A stretch of 10,113 bases of DNA from Methanoculleus sp. (GTDB taxonomy: Archaea; Halobacteriota; Methanomicrobia; Methanomicrobiales; Methanoculleaceae): positions 1 to 10,113 of the forward strand of contig JALNXI010000063.1 of NCBI GenBank assembly GCA_023230425.1, written 5' to 3'. Below are positions 6,461 through 10,113 of the stretch, piece after piece; positions within the stretch are counted from its first letter, which is position 1; each line of letters opens with the position of its first letter. The notes under the pieces were generated by a model. That model did no database searches, was not told where the DNA came from, and worked only from the letters and a program-made list of their open reading frames with translations. The position numbers were made by a program, and so were the translations under genes.

Positions 6461-8107
6461 ATGGAGTTCTCCCCTGCAGCTCGCCTCCTCCTGGAACGCC
6501 GCTATCTCCTCGCCGGCGAGACGCCGCACGACCTCTTCTCCCGGGTCGCCGACGCCGTGGGCGGCCAGACAAAGTCCCGAGAATTCTTCTCGCTCCTCTC
6601 CGGCCTCCTCTTCCTCCCGAACTCCCCGACCCTTATGAACGCAGGCACCCCCACCGGGCAGCTCTCGGCCTGCTTTGTCCTCCCCGTCGAGGATACCCTT
6701 GAAGGGATCTTTGCAAGCCTCACCCACATGGCGCTCATCCACCGGTCCGGGGGAGGGACCGGGTTCTCGTTTGGCCGCCTCCGGCCGCGCGGCGATATCG
6801 TCGACGGGGCCGCGGGCGTCGCAAGCGGGCCGGTCTCGTTCATGCGGGTCTTTGATGCGGCAACCGGAGCGGTCAGGCAGGGCGGCCGGCGGCGGGGGGC
6901 AAACATGGGGGTGCTCGCGGTCTCCCACCCCGACATCGAGGAGTTCGTCACCTGCAAGCAGGCAGGGGGACTTCCGAACTTCAACATCTCTGTCGGCATC
7001 GACGCCCGGTTCCTCCGGTGTCTCGCGACGGGAGAGGAATACGACCTCATCAACCCCCGCGACGGCAGCGTCTGGAAGAGCATTGACCCCCGGTCACTCT
7101 GGCGGCTGATCGCCACGTCCGCCCGGGCGTCCGGCGAGCCGGGGATGCTCTTCCTCGACGAGATCAACCGGCAAAACACCACGCCGGGCCTCGGCCTCAT
7201 CGAGGCGACCAACCCCTGCGGCGAGCAGCCGCTCTACCCCTACGAGAGCTGCAACTTAGGAAGCGTCAACCTCGCCCGGTGCATACGGAAGCACGACCTC
7301 GACGAGGATCTGCTCGATGCCGTTGTCTGGTGCGGCGTCGACTTCCTCGACGCGGTCATCGACGTCAACCGGTTTCCCCTCCCCGAGATCCGGGATCAGA
7401 CCCTCGCCACCCGGAAGATCGGCCTCGGGGTCATGGGGTTTGCGGAGGCGCTTATACGCCTCGGGATACCCTACGAGTCGGAGGAGGCCCTCCGGTTTGC
7501 CGGGAGACTGATGGGGAGCATCGAGGCTGTGGCCCGGGAGCGTTCAGGGGAACTCGGGGCGGAGAAGGGATCGTTTCCGGCGATTGGAGGGTCCGTCTAC
7601 TCAGGGGATATGCGTAACGCCACCGTCACCACCATCGCCCCAACGGGATCGCTCCATCTCATCGCCTCTACGACAAGCGGTATCGAACCGGTCTTCTCCT
7701 TTGCCTACAGCCGAACGATCGACGGGCAGCCGGTCAGCGTCATGAGCGGCCTCGTCCGGGAACTCCTGCCGGAGACCGCCGGCGGGAGGGACGTGGCGGA
7801 GCACGTACGGCGCTACGGGACGGTTGAAGGCCTCCCTCTCCCGGCCCACACCCGGGACCTCTTCAGGACGGCTATCGAGATCGCACCGGAGCACCATGTA
7901 CGGATGCAGGCCGTGTTCCAGAAGCATGTGGACAACGCCGTCTCAAAGACGGTAAACCTCCCTGAGACCGCAACCTCCGATGATATCGCCCGTGTCTTCT
8001 CCCTCGCCCATGATCTCGGGTGCAAGGGCATCACGGTCTACCGCTACCGGAGCCGGCCGGACCAGGTACTCTCGCGGGGATGCGACGTCTGTGTTATCAA
8101 TGGATGA
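6461..8107 (+). CDS. nrdJ: Class II (adenosylcobalamin-dependent) ribonucleotide reductase
   Basis: The enzyme reduces ribonucleotides to deoxyribonucleotides in the cytoplasm using a thiyl radical made by homolysis of adenosylcobalamin. Counted from ATG 6461 (548 aa), the active-site set is complete: Cys71 in QLSACFVLPVED, Cys253 in NPCGEQPL (radical cysteine) with Asn251 and Glu255, and Cys264 in YESCNLGSVNL. The last two are 11 residues apart, as in Thermotoga maritima NrdJ. Also visible are SGGGTGFSF, RRRGANMGVL (substrate barrel), APTGS near 394-397 and GCKGITVYR near the C-terminus. A terminal CDVC (Cys541/Cys544) is the expected swinging redox pair. There is no N-terminal ATP-cone domain, so allosteric activity control of the classic type is absent. 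Start: ATG 6449 also opens this frame (552 aa, beginning MECC). However, 6461 has GGAGTG (6451-6456) 4 nt upstream and sits 27 nt from the TATA-like element, so it is preferred. It is divergent from the B12 gene cbiP. No terminator is seen before the next gene. Confidence 0.95.
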   Translation: MEFSPAARLLLERRYLLAGETPHDLFSRVADAVGGQTKSREFFSLLSGLLFLPNSPTLMNAGTPTGQLSACFVLPVEDTLEGIFASLTHMALIHRSGGGTGFSFGRLRPRGDIVDGAAGVASGPVSFMRVFDAATGAVRQGGRRRGANMGVLAVSHPDIEEFVTCKQAGGLPNFNISVGIDARFLRCLATGEEYDLINPRDGSVWKSIDPRSLWRLIATSARASGEPGMLFLDEINRQNTTPGLGLIEATNPCGEQPLYPYESCNLGSVNLARCIRKHDLDEDLLDAVVWCGVDFLDAVIDVNRFPLPEIRDQTLATRKIGLGVMGFAEALIRLGIPYESEEALRFAGRLMGSIEAVARERSGELGAEKGSFPAIGGSVYSGDMRNATVTTIAPTGSLHLIASTTSGIEPVFSFAYSRTIDGQPVSVMSGLVRELLPETAGGRDVAEHVRRYGTVEGLPLPAHTRDLFRTAIEIAPEHHVRMQAVFQKHVDNAVSKTVNLPETATSDDIARVFSLAHDLGCKGITVYRYRSRPDQVLSRGCDVCVING

Positions 8108-8114
8108 CCATGCC

Positions 8115-8127
8115 AAATAATATATAA
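8115..8127 (+). promoter_or_regulatory. TATA-box promoter for aIF1
   Basis: AAATAATATATAA is a strong archaeal TATA region starting 8 nt after the nrdJ stop. The centre of TATATAA (8121-8127) is 26 nt before the ATG at 8150, so the transcript should start at or within a few nt of the start codon. This gives aIF1 its own leaderless-type promoter despite the close upstream gene. Confidence 0.75.
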
Positions 8128-8149
8128 CGAGAGCTGAAAGGTACATGCA

Positions 8150-8455
8150 ATGAACGGTGGGATATGTCCGACTTGCGGACTGCCAAAGGAATTATGTATC
8201 TGTGAAGAAGTTGCAAAGGAACAGCAGAGAATCAGCGTAAAGATAAATAGGCGACGCTATGGGAAAGAAGTCACGGTCATCGAGGGTCTCGACCCGTACG
8301 ACATCGATCTCGAAGACCTCTCAAAGTTCCTGAAAGGGAAGCTTGCCTGTGGCGGCACGGTCAAGGACTCCTCGATCGAGCTGCAGGGCAATCATCGCGA
8401 GCGAGTGAAAGACCTGCTCGCCAAGAAAGGATACAATATGGAAAATATTAGTTGA
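8150..8455 (+). CDS. Archaeal translation initiation factor aIF1 (SUI1/eIF1 family) with N-terminal zinc knuckle
   Basis: aIF1 binds the 30S subunit near the P site and helps discriminate the correct start codon and initiator tRNA. The 101-aa length fits archaeal aIF1. Residues about 27-98 form the SUI1 domain: ISVKINRRRYGKEVTVIEGL with the basic RRRYGK patch, the LKGKLACGGT loop (61-70, with the family-typical CGGT) and IELQGNHRERVKDLL (76-90). The first 20 residues carry C6-x2-C9 and C16-x-C18, a four-cysteine metal-binding knuckle seen in many euryarchaeal homologues. The bacterial relative YciH has the same core fold, but the context and the zinc knuckle point to archaeal aIF1. Expression is probably from the adjacent TATA box, and a strong terminator follows, so it can be a single-gene transcript. 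Read-through from nrdJ is also possible because no terminator separates them. Confidence 0.93.
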   Translation: MNGGICPTCGLPKELCICEEVAKEQQRISVKINRRRYGKEVTVIEGLDPYDIDLEDLSKFLKGKLACGGTVKDSSIELQGNHRERVKDLLAKKGYNMENIS

Positions 8456-8495
8456 CCCCCGGGCTATTTTCCCGAGAACCCGGGTCTCTTTTTTT
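8454..8495 (+). terminator. Hairpin plus T-tract terminator after aIF1
   Basis: Immediately after the TGA, CCCGGG (8458-8463) can pair with CCCGGG (8479-8484) across a 15-nt loop. GACCC (8454-8458) can alternatively pair with GGGTC (8482-8486). TCTCTTTTTTT (8485-8495) follows directly, ending in seven T. This is the clearest terminator in the window. Confidence 0.85.
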
Positions 8496-8553
8496 GCCGG
8501 ATAGTAGATGGTTGCATGAAGAGGATGCTGTCGGCCGCCGCCGGAAGGAGTCC

Positions 8554-8625
8554 ATGTCGGGCTGTGAGTCGGTCGGGAGCGTTAACGACCGGCAGACACT
8601 ATATGGTCGAAGGCACAATTCATGA
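8554..8625 (+). CDS. Possible 23-codon small ORF behind a strong SD site (doubtful)
   Basis: AAGGAG (8545-8550) stands 3 nt before an ATG that opens a 23-aa frame ending at TGA 8623-8625. The peptide starts MSGCESVGSVND and resembles nothing recognisable. No TATA box is visible at the right distance upstream, and an inverted repeat runs through it. It may be chance in a regulatory intergenic region. Confidence 0.12.
   Translation: MSGCESVGSVNDRQTLYGRRHNS
8570..8591. repeat. Inverted repeat upstream of the ribbon-helix-helix gene
   Basis: CGGTCG (8570-8575) and CGACCG (8586-8591) are perfect complements 10 nt apart, with GTTAAC in the spacer. More GTCG cores occur nearby (8556, 8568 and 8606). 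The position, upstream of two TATA-like boxes before a DNA-binding protein gene, would suit an operator. The function is inferred. Confidence 0.35.
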
Positions 8626-8656
8626 GATGCCTGTGTCTCCGCAAAAACGATTGCGT

Positions 8657-8670
8657 CAGGCACTATAATC
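8657..8670 (+). promoter_or_regulatory. Candidate TATA promoter for the ribbon-helix-helix gene
   Basis: TATAATC (8664-8670) sits within CAGGCACTATAA. Its expected start site, near 8692, leaves a leader of about 23 nt that contains GGAGATG (8698-8704) 10 nt before the ATG at 8715. A very similar box, CAGACACTATAT (8593-8604), lies 64 nt further upstream and may be a second promoter or a protein-binding repeat. Confidence 0.45.
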
Positions 8671-8714
8671 AGCAGAGAGGGCAGAACAAGATCTCCTGGA
8701 GATGTTGATGATCT

Positions 8715-9053
8715 ATGGTGATGAGATGTTCGTTTGCGCTCGATCCTGACCTGATGGAGCAGATCGATCAGTTTGCCAGGGATCACGCGTTCGACCGGAA
8801 CGAGGCTATCTTAGAGTTGATCGAGGCCGGTCTTGCCTGCCGCAAGGACGGCGGGACGGTAACGGTACGGCAGCAGCGCTCGTTTGAAGAGTTGAACCGG
8901 CTCCAGCGCGAGCTCGAGGACGTCAAAGAGGTTCTCACCGAACTCCGCAACGAGGTCCGGCTGGTCCACCACACGATAGAAACCGACTGGAATAACGAGG
9001 CAAAGGGCGTTCCGTTCCAGACAAAACATCCCTGGGAGTTCTGGCGGAAGTAA
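8715..9053 (+). CDS. Ribbon-helix-helix (CopG/NikR-like) DNA-binding protein with coiled-coil C-terminus
   Basis: The 112-aa product begins with a ribbon-helix-helix pattern: a short beta strand MRCSFALD (3-10), helix PDLMEQIDQFARDHA (11-25), a turn, and helix RNEAILELIEAGL (28-40). Such proteins dimerise through the strands and insert the paired ribbon into the DNA major groove. They are common as transcription regulators and antitoxins. Residues about 56-90 (FEELNRLQRELEDVKEVL and onward) form a heptad-rich helix predicted to be a coiled coil, probably extending the dimer. The end (KHPWEFWRK) is basic and aromatic. No toxin gene adjoins it, so a free-standing regulator is likelier than an antitoxin. 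No NikR metal-sensing ACT domain is present. The start at 8715 is supported by GGAGATG (8698-8704); an in-frame ATG at 8721 is an alternative. Its stop is 3 nt from the stop of the convergent minus-strand gene. The targets are unknown. Confidence 0.8.
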   Translation: MVMRCSFALDPDLMEQIDQFARDHAFDRNEAILELIEAGLACRKDGGTVTVRQQRSFEELNRLQRELEDVKEVLTELRNEVRLVHHTIETDWNNEAKGVPFQTKHPWEFWRK

Positions 9054-9056
9054 CCG

Positions 9057-9323
9057 CTAACTGATGATGCTCGTGATGCTCCGGAACCCTTCCCCGCGGG
9101 TGTCGTCGCAGACGACTGCCTCGACCTTCGCCATATCGATGTTGGGCGTATCCCGGCACCGGCTACAGTAGGCCCGTGCCGGTGACGGCAGTTCTCTTCC
9201 TCCGGCTACGACACGGGCAGAGTGGACACAGAGCCTGCACCGGTCGACGGGTACGGCCTCGTTTGGCGTGCACTGCACCCGACCCCGGACGACCGCAAGG
9301 TGCCGGGGGCCGGGGTCATTCAT
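9057..9323 (-). CDS. Unrecognised 88-aa protein with two CxxC pairs, second gene of the cysteine-cluster operon
   Basis: I do not recognise this family. From the ATG at 9323 the product has 88 aa and six cysteines: C18, C29-x2-C32, C53-x2-C56 and C72. The two CxxC pairs about 21 residues apart suggest a small zinc ribbon or an Fe-S/metal site. The segments DRCRLCVHS (27-35) and RAYCSRCRDTPNIDMAKVE (50-68) look structured, and the C-terminus ends RGEGFRSITSIIS. There is no signal peptide or membrane segment. Its start overlaps the last 8 nt of the YkgJ-like gene (ATGAATGA), so the two should be translationally coupled and work together. The same frame is open upstream to 9443, but that part overlaps the YkgJ gene and is Arg/Pro-rich shadow sequence. 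ATG 9329, two codons earlier, is an equally possible start. It converges tail-to-tail with the ribbon-helix-helix gene. Confidence 0.7.
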   Translation of the reverse strand: MNDPGPRHLAVVRGRVQCTPNEAVPVDRCRLCVHSARVVAGGRELPSPARAYCSRCRDTPNIDMAKVEAVVCDDTRGEGFRSITSIIS

Positions 9324-9813
9324 AGGCATCGACCCGGTAGCCAGCACGGTCGAGGACCGCGGCGACCTCGCTCTGCCAGGCGTCGTCGTTCTCGGTCGTG
9401 AGCGGTGCAACCGACTCATCCCAGCATCGGCGCAGGGCGGCATCCTCGGTGACGAGACTCCTCCTCCCTTTCACCCTCCCGACCTCCTGTCCGTCGCCGG
9501 TAAATATCCGCATCGCACAGCATAGGTAGGACCGGCAGACCAGCGGACGGCTGTCGTGGACGGTGCAGACATACTTTCCCTTCTCCCCCGGGAGGCCCCG
9601 CAGAAACGGGCACCAGGACGGGTGGCGATCGTTCTCGGATGAATCCCTGAAGGCATCGATGAACCGCTCCTCGACCCGGGCGCGGAACGTGCCGCCGACG
9701 ATCTTCTGCCGACAAAGGAAGTCCCGCCCGGTGAGCCTCTTCTCGACCTCGATGAGTTCGCCGCCTGCGTGCATGCAGCACTTCCCGCAGAGCGTACATT
9801 CAAACGCCGTCAT
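9316..9813 (-). CDS. YkgJ-family cysteine-cluster (putative zinc/iron-chelating) protein
   Basis: The 165-aa product carries the YkgJ/CxxCxxCC signature. Residues 6-13 read CTLCGKCC, followed by CPFL (68-71), CTVHDSRPLVCRSY (83-96) and CC (98-99), with the family-typical R-P-x-x-C-R after a cysteine. Eight or more cysteines would bind Zn or Fe, perhaps an Fe-S cluster. The biochemical role of the family is poorly defined. The frame extends upstream to 9894, but ATG 9813 places the cysteine motif at the N-terminus as in relatives. It also lies 30 nt from a TATA-like element (TTTATT on minus, 9841-9846) and lacks an SD, which suggests a leaderless message. It is the first gene of a two-gene operon with the 88-aa CxxC protein. 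The promoter contains a 14-bp palindrome and related half-sites, so expression is probably regulated, possibly by metal or redox state (inference). Confidence 0.88.
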   Translation of the reverse strand: MTAFECTLCGKCCMHAGGELIEVEKRLTGRDFLCRQKIVGGTFRARVEERFIDAFRDSSENDRHPSWCPFLRGLPGEKGKYVCTVHDSRPLVCRSYLCCAMRIFTGDGQEVGRVKGRRSLVTEDAALRRCWDESVAPLTTENDDAWQSEVAAVLDRAGYRVDAYE

Positions 9814-9819
9814 GTTTGT

Positions 9820-9859
9820 AGGTTCTCTCTCGCAACAGAGAATAAAGGTTCGCGAACCT
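9820..9859 (-). promoter_or_regulatory. Promoter with palindromic operator for the YkgJ-family operon
   Basis: On minus the order is: a palindrome AGGTTCGCGAACCT (9846-9859, perfect over 14 bp), then TTTATT (9841-9846) abutting it, then the ATG at 9813. The palindrome therefore covers the BRE position where TFB contacts DNA. A third copy of the half-site, AGGTTC, lies at 9820-9825, close to the expected start site. A second inverted repeat, TTCTCT/AGAGAA (9823-9828 and 9837-9842), fills the space between. This arrangement is what a repressor- or activator-controlled archaeal promoter would look like. Confidence 0.55.
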
Positions 9860-9903
9860 GCTCCGTGGAGATCCCAAACCCGGTCTTCCTTCACGTCATC
9901 CAG

Positions 9904-9927
9904 ACCGAACTTGAGAGACTCTTCGGT
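9904..9927. repeat. Inverted repeat in the right-hand intergenic region
   Basis: ACCGAA (9904-9909) and TTCGGT (9922-9927) are perfect complements. GAG (9913-9915) and CTC (9919-9921) can extend the stem after a 3-nt bulge. It contains another GGTTC (9925-9929) like the half-site of the nearby operator. It could be an upstream regulatory site or an RNA hairpin; neither is proven. Confidence 0.35.
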
Positions 9928-9980
9928 TCCACCCAGGGGAGGATATGACGTCGCGGTAGTGCCCTACGAAACAACTGACA

Positions 9981-9995
9981 CTCAACTTTGTTGAG
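9981..9995. repeat. Perfect short hairpin
   Basis: CTCAAC-TTT-GTTGAG is a perfect 6-bp stem with a 3-nt loop. No T-run follows on either strand, so it is not an obvious terminator. It lies in the roughly 220 nt right of the YkgJ operator, where no gene is seen. Confidence 0.4.
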
Positions 9996-10064
9996 ATCTC
10001 ATCTGGGTGTTCCCGCTTGATTGCAATCCGGGGCACGGCTTTCCCCTGGGTATCGCCATGACTG

Positions 10065-10086
10065 CCCCCGCCCCCTGGGGCGGGGG
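10065..10086. repeat. Very GC-rich 10-bp inverted repeat near the right edge
   Basis: CCCCCGCCCC (10065-10074) and GGGGCGGGGG (10077-10086) are perfect complements with only CT between them. C-rich sequence (ACCCCTCCCC) follows to the window end. No T-tract adjoins it, so simple termination is unlikely. It could be part of a dispersed intergenic repeat or a mobile-element end. The 9814-10113 stretch holds no gene that I can support. Confidence 0.5.
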
Positions 10087-10113
10087 AAACCCCTCCCCGT
10101 CAGCCCCACACCC

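Noticed and set aside
6401..6461. Cobalamin riboswitch between cbiP and nrdJ
   Set aside because: The gap is too short for the roughly 200-nt element, both messages appear nearly leaderless, and no B12-box-like sequence was seen.
6402..6572. Upstream extension of the cbiP frame by 57 codons
   Set aside because: The extension overlaps nrdJ and is Arg/Gly/Pro-rich. The family N-terminus starts exactly at the ATG at 6401.
8715..9323. Toxin-antitoxin pair formed by the ribbon-helix-helix gene and its neighbour
   Set aside because: The neighbour is convergent rather than co-transcribed and has metal-ligand cysteines rather than RelE, PIN or similar toxin features.
9324..9443. Upstream extension of the small CxxC gene frame
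   Set aside because: It overlaps the well-supported YkgJ-family gene. The added residues are Arg/Pro/Thr-rich shadow sequence, whereas a start at 9323 or 9329 gives normal operon coupling.
9814..9894. Upstream extension of the YkgJ-family frame by 27 codons
   Set aside because: It would run through the TATA-like element and the palindrome, and the cysteine motif normally lies at the very N-terminus.
1..10113. CRISPR array, tRNA, rRNA or insertion sequence
   Set aside because: No regularly spaced repeats, tRNA-like cloverleaf or transposase reading frame was found on either strand.

Overview
The window looks like GC-rich euryarchaeal chromosome, most probably from a methanogen of the Methanomicrobiales (Methanoculleus-like). 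The reasons are an archaeal TadA/FlaI-type ATPase with two GspF/TadC-type membrane proteins, an archaeal initiation factor aIF1, TATA-type promoters about 25-32 nt upstream of start codons with little or no leader, GGAGGTG-type ribosome binding sites, and T-rich termination signals. No methanogenesis gene lies in the window, so the genus is an inference.

Positions 1-4707 (+) form one tightly packed operon for an archaeal type IV pilus-like (Tad/archaellum-like) assembly machine. It contains a small cysteine-containing protein with a CNA-B/carboxypeptidase-regulatory-like beta domain (possibly starting left of the window), a 790-aa secretion ATPase with a long acidic low-complexity N-terminus, and two consecutive GspF/TadC-type platform proteins. 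Neighbouring genes overlap by 14 nt and 4 nt or lie 1 nt apart, so they are almost certainly co-translated. A T-rich terminator closes the operon. No pilin or prepilin peptidase is visible, so those must lie upstream or elsewhere.

Positions 4917-8107 hold two divergent genes joined by the cobalamin cofactor. Cobyric acid synthase (cbiP/cobQ, minus strand) makes a late B12 intermediate. Class II ribonucleotide reductase (nrdJ, plus strand) needs adenosylcobalamin. Between them there are only about 60 nt, with one near-symmetrical TATA-like element placed correctly for both genes.

Positions 8108-9053 (+) carry aIF1 with an N-terminal zinc knuckle, its own strong TATA box and a hairpin/T-tract terminator. 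A ribbon-helix-helix DNA-binding protein with a coiled-coil tail follows, behind a 219-nt intergenic stretch that contains a repeated TATA-containing box and an inverted repeat.

Positions 9057-9813 (minus) are a two-gene operon: a YkgJ-family cysteine-cluster protein and an unrecognised 88-aa protein with two CxxC pairs. It converges on the ribbon-helix-helix gene with 3 nt between stop codons. Its promoter has a 14-bp perfect palindrome next to the TATA-like element and a further copy of the half-site near the start codon, which looks like an operator. The last 300 nt (9814-10113) show no gene, only this control region and several inverted repeats, including a 10-bp GC stem at 10065-10086.

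The clearest items for follow-up are the cbiP/nrdJ shared promoter, the palindromic control region of the cysteine-cluster operon with its unrecognised CxxC partner, and the head of the pilus-like operon: the beta-domain protein and the ATPase N-terminus with recurring short motifs.
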